DNA of 64,000 nucleotides. Source: Skeletonema tropicum (taxonomy: Eukaryota; Bacillariophyta; Thalassiosirophyceae; Thalassiosirales; Thalassiosiraceae). The stretch covers positions 1,736,001-1,800,000 of the forward strand of contig CM074139.1 of assembly GCA_037178625.1 (NCBI GenBank). Reading direction: 5' to 3'. Below the pieces are notes generated by a model. The model ran no database searches. It was not told the origin of the DNA and saw only the letters and a list, made by a program, of their open reading frames with translations. The position numbers and the translations under genes were made by a program. Shown here piece by piece: positions 48,353 to 58,112 of this stretch. The stretch's first letter is position 1; every line of letters starts with the position of its first letter.

Positions 48353-50839
48353 ATGGATATTCTTTTTCCTATTAATTGCAATGCTTCGAATGGCCAAATC
48401 ACAAACAATCCTCCAGCTCCAGAGACTCGATCTCAGTTCACTTCTGACATGTACGCTGGTGAAACGAATCTCACCATTGCTAACGAGGGAGCTACTCATT
48501 TTGTACCTCAGGACTCCGAGGGAGAAAGCAGACTTCTTTTGACTCAAGCTCAAGCTTCCGAGTCCGAGGGAGACAATATTCATCGCCCCACTGTCGCTCC
48601 AAACAATCTATACGGAACTCGAATCGTTCCAACTCTTGGCATACTACAAGCAAATGTCTTGAACGCCCTCACTCTTGACTACAAGAATAGACATTCTCAT
48701 TGCAACCTATTCGGGCAAGCTTTGAATAAACATACTCACGGTAACCCATCCGGGCAAGCCGTGAGCACTTCTCACAGTTACAACCCATCGTGGCAAGCTG
48801 TGAACATTTCTCACAGTCACAACCCTCCGTGGCAAGCTGTGAACCCTTCTCACAGTTACAACCCTCCGTGGCAAGCTGTGAACACTTCTCACAGTTACAA
48901 CCCACCGCGGCAAGCTGTGAACACTTCTCACAGTTACAACCCTCCGTGGCAAGCTGTGAACATTTCTCACAGTTACAACCCTCCGTGGCAAGCTGTGAAC
49001 CCTTCTCACAGTTACAACCCACCGTGGCAAGCTGTGAACACTTCTCACAGTTACAACCCTCCGTGGCAAGCTGTGAACAATTCTCACAGTTACAACCCTC
49101 CGTGGCAAGCTGTGAACATTTCTCACAGTTACAACCCTCCGTGGCAAGCTGTGAACACTTCTCACAGTTACAACCCACCGTGGCAAGCTGTGAATCCTTC
49201 TCACAGTTACAACCCACCGTGGCAAGCTGTGAATCATGCTATCGCCCGTTTCAGAAATGTGGCTCTAAACTCTAATGTGATAGCGACCTACGCGAACGAC
49301 AGTTTGGACTTCGGCTTCGGTCAAGACAACATCTTGATTGACCGGTTCGTAAAGCATACTCATGGTGTGCAAATTGGCAGTGCTCAACGCAATGCCTCTC
49401 TTTTCTGTAGAACTCAATCTGTCTCTTCTGGCGGCACTCAACATGATGCCAGTTCACCTCATTGTGAAGCAATTCTCTTTGGTAACGCCCACTGCAACAC
49501 AGCCCTTTTCGACAGCACTCAGTTCAATATCGATGCCAGCTTTATCGGCAGCTTTCAATGTGATGCCATTTCACTCAGCAATGAATCGACTATTTGCAGC
49601 TTTCATTCGCTTCCTTTTGCAAGGGTCCAACGCAATAGCGACTTTATTGTCGTGATATATGACACGCTAACCTCAAACTCAAGTCCAAGCTCGAGGTCAA
49701 GCCGACTATCCGTAAGCGAGGAAAGTGACTTGGATGCTAATTCTAGTGACTTCCAAATTTCGACATTTTTGTGTAATCACATAAAATGCCCTTCATTTCG
49801 CGAGGGAGAGAGGTGTATATACACTCGGGCGTGTAGATGCAGCATGTACTGCAGCTCAAGCCGGCTCTACACGTACGAGAGAGTCCTTGACTCCAAGAGT
49901 CGATCATTATCAAGCGAGGAAGTTAGTCAGCAAGACACACAGAAGCAGCAGAAGCAGCTGCTGCAGCCGCAGTCGCAGTTATCATCTGCATCATTGCAGG
50001 TATTAGTATTAGTATTAGAGACAAGCGCGACTGCAAACTTAACTGCAAGCTTGCTGACATATTCTTCAACAAGTATTACGAGCGATTCAGGCATTGGAAT
50101 TGCCACTATCCCGACCCAACCCGACAGCGCCCTACGGGATGTCTCTAATCTTGGCAGCGCTATATGCGATGCCACCATTCCTGGCAGCGCTCCATGCGAT
50201 GTCCCCAATTCTTGCAGCACTCTACGCGGTGCGTCCACCTTCGTCGACAGCGCTCTATGCGATGCCGCCTTTAGCGAGTGCAACAACATTCGATGCGACG
50301 CTACATTTGCTCAAGATCAAGGGAACAATCTTTCTACAAACTTCACGATTCAATCATCGGCAAACGAGGGAGCTCTTGGTCAAGAATTCAAGAGTCACTT
50401 AACAGTAAACGAGGGAGATCTAGGTATGCAGATTCTACCTCCATCTGAGCATTACTTCAATTACGAAGAAGCAAGTGCGAGAACAACAAACGCTTCAACC
50501 AGCGATACAAAATCACTTATGCTTTCAGTGGCAATCACTGTCTTTACAATCAGAAGACTTTTACTGGGGTATGTCAACCACTTCACACTACTAGCAGGAA
50601 TCACTCGCTTGCTCTTCAGCTTCAGGCGCACAAGCAACAGATTCTCTGATGGATCTCTCATTGCATATTCCAAATACTACCAGATGCAACTTTTTGGTCA
50701 CAATGAAACACAACATATCCTCAGCTCTCAACAATGCAAGCTTTTTATCTTTCAGTACTACAAACAACAAGTTGAAATGCTCAAGTTAGCACAAAAACTT
50801 AGCCAAGTTTCATATTCGGTACTTCTATCTCCGATTTAG
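48353..50839 (+). CDS. Repeat protein encoded by the short-LTR element
   Basis: 828 residues. After about 130 unstructured residues comes a run of twelve and a half 13-residue repeats (consensus NPPWQAVNTSHSY; 48743-49234). Next is a Cys/His/Ser-rich region with loose repeats of a (G)SA-x-CDA motif (about 49375-49620 and 50130-50310), then a Cys cluster (CNHIKCPSFREGERC, CRCSMYCSS). Near the C-terminus is a hydrophobic stretch (LMLSVAITVFTIRRLLLGYV). It occupies the place of gag but shows no recognisable capsid or knuckle. The function is unknown; long ORF maintenance suggests it was selected or is young. Confidence 0.55.
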   Translation: MDILFPINCNASNGQITNNPPAPETRSQFTSDMYAGETNLTIANEGATHFVPQDSEGESRLLLTQAQASESEGDNIHRPTVAPNNLYGTRIVPTLGILQANVLNALTLDYKNRHSHCNLFGQALNKHTHGNPSGQAVSTSHSYNPSWQAVNISHSHNPPWQAVNPSHSYNPPWQAVNTSHSYNPPRQAVNTSHSYNPPWQAVNISHSYNPPWQAVNPSHSYNPPWQAVNTSHSYNPPWQAVNNSHSYNPPWQAVNISHSYNPPWQAVNTSHSYNPPWQAVNPSHSYNPPWQAVNHAIARFRNVALNSNVIATYANDSLDFGFGQDNILIDRFVKHTHGVQIGSAQRNASLFCRTQSVSSGGTQHDASSPHCEAILFGNAHCNTALFDSTQFNIDASFIGSFQCDAISLSNESTICSFHSLPFARVQRNSDFIVVIYDTLTSNSSPSSRSSRLSVSEESDLDANSSDFQISTFLCNHIKCPSFREGERCIYTRACRCSMYCSSSRLYTYERVLDSKSRSLSSEEVSQQDTQKQQKQLLQPQSQLSSASLQVLVLVLETSATANLTASLLTYSSTSITSDSGIGIATIPTQPDSALRDVSNLGSAICDATIPGSAPCDVPNSCSTLRGASTFVDSALCDAAFSECNNIRCDATFAQDQGNNLSTNFTIQSSANEGALGQEFKSHLTVNEGDLGMQILPPSEHYFNYEEASARTTNASTSDTKSLMLSVAITVFTIRRLLLGYVNHFTLLAGITRLLFSFRRTSNRFSDGSLIAYSKYYQMQLFGHNETQHILSSQQCKLFIFQYYKQQVEMLKLAQKLSQVSYSVLLSPI
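48743..49234 (+). repeat. 39-bp minisatellite in the ORF of the short-LTR element
   Basis: 12.6 copies of a 39-bp unit (AAC CCT CCG TGG CAA GCT followed by GTGAACACTTCTCACAGTTAC). Since 39 is a multiple of three, all frames lacking a stop in one unit stay open, which creates long spurious ORFs on the minus strand. Units differ mainly at one codon (Thr/Ile/Pro/Asn). Confidence 0.95.
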
Positions 50840-51319
50840 ATTTAGACTCTGATCAGATACCAGACTTCAGTGCACGAGGGAGTGTGAGAATCAGTTGGCG
50901 GATTTTTCCACTTTCGTCTTCATCATTCTTTAGTCTAAAATAGGCTCACAATTTGTCTAAGAATCCTTTTCTTTCAATAGCCATTCATGTGGCTCTAGGC
51001 GTTGTCACATCACCCACCAATCCAAAGCCATCATAGCTCTTGTCCACTGTGTTGCACTAAAAGTATTATATCTATGTATGTTTGTAGATTGTCTTCGAAT
51101 CATCAACTTCATATTATTTTGATTAAGTTGCCAAAGGACGTTTCGAGGTAGCTCATAGGAATGCACATGGCACAGGCACATAAACAGGCTGCCCGACCCG
51201 CATGGAAATTATAGTCGTAGATGGTGATCAAATGGTTTGTACAACTATTTCACGAAAGATCATCAAGAAGAAGATGTGTCTTTATCTCCATTCTCTCTCG
51301 AGGTACCACCGTTAGGACT

Positions 51320-51876
51320 TTAAGTCTCTGCTTCAACGTCTTCCTCTTCTTCAAAGTCTTTCTCTTCTTCAGCGTTTCTAGAATCACATTCATTCCTGTT
51401 CTCACATATTACCAGTATACTCCTCACATTCCTTTCGTGAAGTATCGTCCAAGACTTCGCATGAACTAATATCACAAAGGCCATTTCTACTGTAAGTACA
51501 GAGTCCACTCTGCTCGCAATCGTCGAATCGATTGTCAAAATCGCTGCATCTCAAAACGCAGCGACTGTTGACCCACGAGCAGCCCTCATTTTCGCACTGG
51601 TTGCTATTTCTGTTGTAATCGCTGCACCTGAAAGAGGTGTCAGTGGGGGTGCGGCATTCCCAACGGCTACTGTCCCATTCGCAATCGGCCCTCTCGCAAC
51701 TGCTGCGATTATTGTGAGAACTGCAGGGGGTGCGGCATTACCAACTGCTATTGTTCCATTCGTTGGCCCTCTCGCAACTGCTGCGATTATTGAAATTCTT
51801 GCAGTTTCTGTTGCCACCGGAAGTGCATGAATTGCCATTCCAGAAACATTGACCATCACAGTCTCTTTCAATGCAT
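51320..51876 (-). pseudogene. Degenerate Cys-rich gene (array copy 2)
   Basis: Matches exon 2 of the Cys-rich genes at 32183 and 52284: the ECDSRNAEEEKDFEEEEDVEAET end and several repeat units are readable. It has internal deletions, a duplicated unit near 51690-51790 and frame changes. Homology breaks off at 51876, so the signal-peptide exon is absent. The 3' flank (51020-51300) is conserved with other copies. Confidence 0.82.
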
Positions 51877-52283
51877 TCGAATCATATTTGTTGAGCGCAT
51901 GAGGGGTTAAATTAGTTGGAAGTATCCAGGCCTGACGTTCGCTAATACAGGTAGGAATCCTCCTTCCATCACCATCTTATCTATGTACTTCTATCATCAC
52001 CCACCACATTCAAAGCCATCAAGCTCTTATCCACTGTGTTGCACTAAATGTATTATAACTATAAGTTTGTTTGTACATTGTCTTCGAATCAGCGACTTAT
52101 TCTTATTTTGATTAAGTTGCCGAAGGACGTTTCGAGGTAGCTGGTAGGCATGCACATGGCACAGGCACATAACATCATAGATGGTGATCATATAGTGTGT
52201 ACAACTGTTGCACGAAAGATCATCAAGAAGAAGATGCGTCTTTCTCTCCATTCTCTCTCGAGTTACCACCGCCCGTGAGGACT

Positions 52284-53353
52284 TTAAGTCTCTGCTTCAA
52301 CGTCTTCTTCTTCAAAGTCTTTCTCTTCTTCAGCGTTGTTAGAATCACATTCATTCCTGTTCTGGTTCCAGCGGCAGATATCATCAGTATTATCCTCGCA
52401 TTCCGTTCGTGAAGTATCGTCCAAGTCGTTGCATGACCTAATATCACAAAGGCCTCTTCTACTGTTATAAGTACAGAGTCCACTCTGCTCGCAATCGTCG
52501 AGTCTATTGTCAAAATCGCTGCAAATCAAAACGCAGCGACTGTTGACCCACGAGCAGCCCTCATATTCGCACTGGTTGCTATTTCTGTTGTAATCGCTGC
52601 ACCTGAAAGAGGTGTCAGTGGGGGTGCGGCATTCCCAACGGCTACTGTCCCATTCGCAATTGTTCCTCTCGCAACTGCTGCGATTGTCGTAATTAAAGCA
52701 GGAGCCGTTAGTGGGGATGCGGCATTCCAACCGGCTATTGTTCCATTCGCAATCGTTCCTCTCGCAACTGCTGCGATTATTGAAATTCTTGCACTGTCTG
52801 TCGTCACGTTTAGTGCATGTATTGCCATTCCAGAAACATTGACCATCACAGTCTCTTTCAATGCGATCACAACTGTTTTGGCCATAAGTTCCACAATTTG
52901 TTTTGGCGTGACAGTTGGCAAAGGCAGCCAACTCTTCAGCTTCGGGAAGGATTCCTCGGAGAGACTGTCCATGAGAATGGAGACAGTGATGGTAGGGTGG
53001 GGCGATACGAGACAGGCGTGGTCGACGCACGATGCATACCATAGATTATGACGGAATGGGTGAGAAGAGGAAAGAGGAATAGGAGGAGAACCATAGAGAA
53101 CTGCATGTTAGAAAGGCAAGAGACGAAATCAAGGAGTTATTTAGCATATCGCCGATAGTGAAGTCTAGCATCCAGCGACACTCCTTGTCATCACGATCAT
53201 GCAGACATGCAGCATGCAGGCGCAAAACACAATCTATCAACCTCAAACACTATCCGACAAAACAGAAATATTACTCACCACAGTAGCGGCAGAGGCGCCA
53301 GGCAAGGCGGCGGCGGCGGCACTGAGGAGGACGGCAACGGAAGATAGCTTCAT
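52284..53353 (-). CDS. Cys-rich secreted protein (array copy 3), two exons
   Basis: Exon 1 (53353-53279) encodes a 25-residue signal peptide almost identical to that of array copy 1 (one Thr-to-Ala change). The 314-bp intron has GTGAGT and GGACAG borders, and exon 2 is 52964-52284. The mature part has one more Cys repeat than copy 1: a CFNYDNRSSCERNNCEW unit follows a CKNFNNRSSCERNDCEW unit, a clear tandem duplication. It ends in the same acidic tail (EEKDFEEEDVEAET). It is likely extracellular; no named family is recognised. The upstream 370 bp are conserved with copy 1. Confidence 0.78.
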
Positions 53354-53832
53354 GGTGATAGAAAGATGCGGTGGCGATGTGTTGGACGATGGTGTGGATG
53401 ACACGAAATGCAAATTATGAGAAGAGGTATCTATCTAGCAACGCATTTTATTATTTTTGATCAGCCAGGATGGAGCTCACGTTGGAATTCAATACATGGA
53501 TATGTAAGACTTTGTTACAGATATGATTTCTTTATGTCAATGTGAGCATGGATTGATCGGGGCGCCCTCCAGAAGGTATAAGCGATTTTGATACAAATAT
53601 CTCAGCAAATGAAGTCTTTTTAGGGGGGAAGGCCCGGTCATTGTAGCAAATAGATATAGAATTTATGTCATCTACTCCGATGACGTCAAACCCCCCTGGG
53701 GTCTCATTCAGGTTTACTCAGGCGTCTTAGGCGGGGACAAGTTAATCTTAAATTTCCTATTACGTACGGTTGGCTACCCCACTAATTAATTCGCCCGTAA
53801 TTTTTCCCCAGTGGGTGTCACTACTACTTATT
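53354..53832. promoter_or_regulatory. Conserved upstream region of array copy 3
   Basis: Matches 33154-33527 up to about 53725; the remaining 100 bases show nothing recognisable. Confidence 0.5.
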
Positions 53833-54396
53833 CTAGCTAGTCAACCAGCTTTTCGCCCTCCTCTCATCTTCCCTCGCCTTCAATTCATTCTTCCTCCCAG
53901 AAGTGACAACTTTGCGCTTCATTTTAAGGCATTCGATGCAGATAGGCCTACATTGATATGCTTCTGTCAAACAACGCTCCTCTAACTGATTTTGTCCTAG
54001 AAGGAAAGTTCCAGCGGATCCAGTATCCTCTGCCTCTTTTTCTCCACAGTGGACGCAAATATCTTGCAAACTCAAGGCCCTGCCAGTTTCGTTATAGTAA
54101 CCATTTTCAATATCAGATTTATATGTCAGGTTCATCTTTTGAACAAGAACTTTACTCAAAGGATCGCTGTAGTCGAAGAGCAAATCACCACAAGAATAAC
54201 GCTCTGAAACTGATTCAAGCTTCTGCTTCAGTGCGGCCGCTGCTGCACGATAGCCACGACAATCGGGAGAATAGACACATCGTGGTTTTGCACAATGAAA
54301 GCATGTAACAATGCATCGGACCGATTTAAATGGCAATTCGTTGATGGTAGCTGGTAGGCATGCACATGGCACAGGCACAGCTGCGTCCTCTCCTCA
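53833..54396 (-). CDS. Hypothetical Cys-rich ORF, probably the last exon of an unknown or degraded gene
   Basis: An open frame of about 185 codons without an ATG in a suitable place. Paired Cys motifs (CIVTCFHCAKPRC, CVHCGEKEA, CRPICIECLKMKRK) suggest zinc binding, followed by a basic tail. The first 11 codons (a VPVPCACLPAT segment, 54348-54378) also occur at about 51150 and 52137, in the 3' flanks of the Cys-rich genes, so pieces of this gene were copied with the array. I do not recognise it. Confidence 0.4.
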
Positions 54397-54927
54397 TCGG
54401 TTCGGCTGTGCGTTAGAGAGTACAAGTGACATCTTTTCGTCAAAAGGTAGGTGCTCTATCTCAAATATCGATAAACTCAAGCTTGTACCTGTAACAGTAC
54501 TTATTGGTAAGGCATACACTTGTAGAGCCGCTTGAAGGATCTTTTCATTCAGTTCGATGTATTCCTGTCAATTCCAGACAACAAGAAGATAAGCAAAATC
54601 ATTACTGTAATGTTATCTTCAATCAAGTAATCTATGGATCCTGACTTTAGGCGCCAGTTCCAGTTCGTCTACAGGTTTTTCAGAATTCAATAACTTTATC
54701 CATTTTATAGAAAAAACACCACGCACTACCAATGATCGAGATCTTACTCTCTCACACACAATATTTTTAGTTTTTTTTTCTTTGCCCGACCCGCATGACT
54801 TCCATTTCGTATAGTCGTAGATGATGATCATAGTCTGTGTAAATTACATGTTTCACGAAAGATCATCAAGAAGCTCTTGATTCGCTTGCGGCGCCACCGA
54901 CTTTATTCCACTTCTTTTGAATTCAGC

Positions 54928-55344
54928 TTAAGGGTAACGGCAAATTCCACGTCCAGTGAGGCTGTTCCAACGGCAAGAATTGGCCACACACTCTTCGTAC
55001 GAAGTCAAGGGCCTGCAGTCTTTGATCTTACATTGTCTTTTCCAATGGTCCCAAAAACAGAATTCACTTCTATCGCAAGTGTTTTTTGAGTTCACCATAT
55101 TGCTGCACCTCGTGATGCATCTGCTCCCTTCCCATGAACAGCCCTGATTCCACCTGTTTTGGCACGTCCAGGAGTTGTAGTAGCCGCTGCAGGAGGTGGG
55201 AGGAGTGGGAGTGGGAGGACGAGGAGTTGGAGGAGGAGTGGGCGTAAGGACACGGCATGAATTGGAATTCCAACTCCAAGAACAGTTGTTGTTGTTGTCG
55301 CAATCATCCCTCGTAGTTGTTAAAGTGGGGGGAGAGATGTGTCA
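54928..55344 (-). pseudogene. Diverged Cys-rich gene fragment (array copy 4)
   Basis: Reading minus from 55344 gives an open frame ending at the TAA at 54928. It has Cys repeats of the array type (CSWSWNSNSC, CSGYYNSWTCQNRWNQGCSWEGSRC, CDRSEFCFWDHWKRQC, CEYEE-like and CRWNSLTGRGIC motifs) and a Pro/Thr linker (TPTPPPTPRPPTPTPP). It lacks a start codon, signal exon and acidic tail. The 3' flank (54720-54880) matches that of array copy 1. It may be a decayed copy or an exon of a divergent paralog. Confidence 0.65.
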
Positions 55345-55430
55345 GAAGTAGGAAGAAGTATTAAACTTACGTCTACTAATCGATAAATTATCCAGTAGTT
55401 TGATACACTAGTGTGCTTGCAGAGCCTAAT
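55318..55430. repeat. Second copy of the repeat segment found in element C
   Basis: Diverged copy of 44605-44720 (GTTAAAGTGGGGGG, TCCAGTAGTTTGATACAC, CTTGCAGAGCCTAA). Confidence 0.7.
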
Positions 55431-55631
55431 TATGGAGCTTATAATTTCAGCGGTCTCAAGGCCGCCATCGTCGGAGGTTGCTAAGCAGTTCCACGATTCC
55501 ACGGTTCGCAGAAGCATTTGTGACAATCCCAATGTTGTCAAGTGAATTTCCCTTTCACAGATTTGATTTACATTTCTTAAATTGTTTGTTTCTTCAATTT
55601 GTTGAGTTTACGATTGTGTCTGAAAGGACAC

Positions 55632-55697
55632 TTTATTTCTTGGAGACAAGCAGAGAAGCTGACGAAGTCAAGCTTCGATGCGTCTCCAAGAAATAAA
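55632..55697. repeat. Perfect 16-bp inverted repeat with 34-nt loop
   Basis: TTTATTTCTTGGAGAC at 55632-55647 and its exact complement at 55682-55697. It could form a stable hairpin in RNA or be the remains of a small foldback element. Confidence 0.75.
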
Positions 55698-55777
55698 AAG
55701 GGCGTCAGAGTCAAGATCATCCTAAGTCAGGACAACCGGCTCTCTCAGCCCTGATCGCATAGGTTAGAAGGTTGACG

Positions 55778-57100
55778 TTTGCGACAGCTTTTTGTGCAAT
55801 AGCTTCGTCGTTTTTGATTACATGCTTTTGCTTGCAAGCGGCTGTGGTCAACCAATCATTGATTTGGACGTAACTACCAGAGGAAAGTCACTTGCAATCA
55901 ACCCTTCATGGAGCCCGCCTCACCGCGAAGCGAGTAAAAATGAGCTCCCCCCTTGGGGGGTTGGGGGGGGGGCTGCGCCTGCGGCCATGCGGCTGCAGTC
56001 AACCCTTCATTAATGCGGACGTAACTTCTAGGAGTCTCTGTCTTCTATGCCTTTGCAAAGCAGTAAAGTAAGCAATGAGTTGCCGTGTAGTTACAGAGGA
56101 CAACCATACTCTTGATTCGATTGCTTTGCAGGCTGATGTATGTAACAGCTTTGTTTTGAGAGCTTCATCCTTTGACTACGTGCTCTCGTGCGGAACCCAA
56201 ACCGCTGGGCCTCTGCTCTGGGGAGGTTGGTATGTTACGACATCGTTTGGTCTTCAGGTTCGGACTACGTTGTATCACTTATCGAGCTATTTCAGCTGTG
56301 CGAAGGTGTAGTTGGTGGGTCTGAAGTACTTAAAGAGCAAAAGAGGAGAAGAGTAGTGTCAGTTTTGCAGCGTGAAAAAAAATTTATGTCCACCTCTTCC
56401 ACTTCATCTTCATCTTCGTCCAAGAAGGTAGATTTTTGCGACAGCTTTTTGTGCAATAGCTTCGTCGTTTTTGATTACGTGCTTTTGCTTGCAGTGCCGA
56501 GATCTATCCTTCATTGATTTGGACGTAACTACCAGAGGAAAGTCACTTGCAATCAAACCCTTCATGGAGCCCGCCTCACCGCGAAGCGAGTAAAAATGAG
56601 CTCCCCCCTTGGGGGGTTGGGGGGGGGGGCTGCGCCTGCGGCCATGCGGCTGCAGTCAACCCTTCATTAATGCGGACGTAACTTCTAGGAGTCTCTGTCT
56701 TCTATGCCTTTGCAAAGCAGTAAAGTAAGCAATGAGTTGCCGTGTAGTTACAGAGGACAACCATACTCTTGATTCGATTGCTTTGCAGGCTGATGTATGT
56801 AACAGCTTTGTTTTGAGAGCTTCATCCTTTGACTACGTGCTCTCGTGCGGAACCCAAACCGCTGGGCCTCTGCTCTGGGGAGGTTGGTATGTTACGACAT
56901 CGTTTGGTCTTCAGGTTCGGACTACGTTGTATCACTTATCGAGCTATTTCAGCTGTGCGAAGGTGTAGTTGGTGGGTCTGAAGTACTTAAAGAGCAAAAG
57001 AGGAGAAGAGTAGTGTCAGTTTTGCAGCGTGAAAAAAAATTTATGTCCACCTCTTCCACTTCATCTTCATCTTCGTCCAAGAAGGTAGATTTTTGCGACA
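55778..57100 (+). repeat. Tandem duplication, 657-bp unit, two copies
   Basis: Units start at about 55778 and 56435, each beginning TTTGCGACAGCTTTTTGTG; a third start (TTTGCGACAGC, 57089) marks the right border. The copies are nearly identical, differing by a few indels including the length of a G run (near 55965 and 56622) and about 50 bp near each start. Each contains a 78-codon open frame (56075-56311, 56732-56968) and a Ser-rich frame with a run of TCN codons. None has recognisable features, so no gene is called. Confidence 0.85.
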
Positions 57101-57133
57101 GCTTTTTTTGAACCCAAAGCTGTTATCTCTCCT

Positions 57134-57655
57134 CTAATCGACCAGTATTGACCCGCTCCCGGACCTATGATTCCGACTCTCCTCTTGATCATATGTGATC
57201 ATGACATCGGTGGTATTGGTCTGTGGAAAAACGTCACCCTCCGACGAAATCTCTTCTTCGTCATCATCACCCTCCTCCTCTGTGGATTTTGATTCGCCGA
57301 AGGAGACACTAAAATAAAAATGACAGCCACTCCCCTCTCCACTTGTCCCTTCATCACACTTATCCAGTTCTCCGAATGAGGCAATTAGTTCACCCCACCC
57401 TCCTTCTACACCTTCATCCTCATCATCACTATCTTCTAGGCCCTCCACCGGAGTTTCAGCAGCGGCAGGACTTTGAGGTAGCTCGAAACTATCAGCACCA
57501 GTATGACACATGCACTCTTGTTCATCGTTGCCTTCTTCCTCGGACATCGAAGAAGAGGGGATCAAATGAGAATGGTCACTGTCACTCTCATCCTCATCAT
57601 CGATCCTATCTCGGTAGCCAATGAAAGAAAAGTCAAAGTCCTTCTTTGAGCTCAC
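57134..57655 (-). CDS. Hypothetical acidic protein, probably an internal or last exon
   Basis: A 173-codon frame starting at GTG, with no ATG before residue 36, so an upstream exon or a later start is needed. Composition is extremely Asp/Glu/Ser-rich, with a WGELIASFGELDKCDEG segment and a short conserved-looking GYRDRIDDEDESDSDHSHL stretch. That stretch is repeated in diverged form just upstream (57660-57710), outside the frame. No family is recognised. Confidence 0.35.
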   Translation of the reverse strand: MSSKKDFDFSFIGYRDRIDDEDESDSDHSHLIPSSSMSEEEGNDEQECMCHTGADSFELPQSPAAAETPVEGLEDSDDEDEGVEGGWGELIASFGELDKCDEGTSGEGSGCHFYFSVSFGESKSTEEEGDDDEEEISSEGDVFPQTNTTDVMITYDQEESRNHRSGSGSILVD

Positions 57656-57719
57656 ATGATATGAGACCGTTCATTTTCGCTCTCATCCCCACCATTGCTC
57701 CTATCTCGGTAGGTGTCAA

Positions 57720-58112
57720 GGCGATCTGTAGTGTTAGCCTATCCAGTAGGTTGCTTCTCAGCGAATATTGTTGCTATGATAAAGGTGAGCACAGTTCTGA
57801 AATCCTCTCAGTGAGCTGAGTTCAAACCCGGGGTGTATCTGAGGTAGTTTCGAATCATGGTGCGATGAATTTGTGATATGGAGCCAAAGACCCAAGGAAA
57901 CTGGATAAGGGGACCTTTGGGGGGGTTAACCCTTAAGGCAAGCTAGAAGTGGGGCTAACAAATTATTTTTATAAAAAATAAGATACAACACGGATTTGAA
58001 CTCAGCTCACCGAGAGCAGCATTTTAAGCACCTTTACAGGGTAGTTTACCCCCGTGGCGGCTGAGAAGCAATAATTGGCAATATATTGGATAGGGTAACA
58101 CTACAGATCGCC
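57720..58112. mobile_element. 393-bp foldback MITE, TCAA target site
   Basis: Ends GGCGATCTGTAGTGTTA and its complement, flanked by TCAA (57716-57719 and 58113-58116). Imperfect inverted repeats extend about 140 bp inward, including CTCAGTGAGCTGAGTTCAAA near 57815 and its complement near 57995. It has no coding capacity, and the superfamily is uncertain. Confidence 0.75.

Larger units (their letters stand above)
47778..51009 (+). mobile_element. Non-autonomous LTR retrotransposon with very short LTRs
   Basis: LTRs at 47778-47907 (130 bp) and 50883-51009 (127 bp) run from TGTGAGAAT to TTGTCACA and differ by a 3-base indel and two substitutions. The target duplication is TCACC (47773-47777 and 51010-51014). 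The paralogous locus at 51965-52020 has the same flanks (CTTCTATCATCACC / CACCA-CATTCAAAGCC) without the element, confirming the insertion. A purine tract (CGAGGGAG) precedes the right LTR. It has no integrase or full reverse transcriptase, only one long repeat-bearing ORF. Confidence 0.88.

Noticed and set aside
48743..49234. Possible CRISPR-like regular repeat array
   Set aside because: Units are contiguous with no unique spacers and are translated in frame; it is a coding minisatellite in a eukaryotic retroelement.
48669..49237. Two long minus-strand ORFs with CNCEKCSQLATEG and VVTVRSVHSLPR repeats
   Set aside because: They are antisense readings of the 39-bp minisatellite, open only because 39 is divisible by three.
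56075..56968. Two identical 78-codon ORFs as a duplicated gene
   Set aside because: They owe their identity to the 657-bp duplication; no conserved motif, signal peptide or splice structure supports coding.
57815..57835. GTTCAAACC resembling a tRNA T-loop
   Set aside because: No acceptor, D or anticodon stems around it; it is part of the inverted repeat of a foldback MITE.
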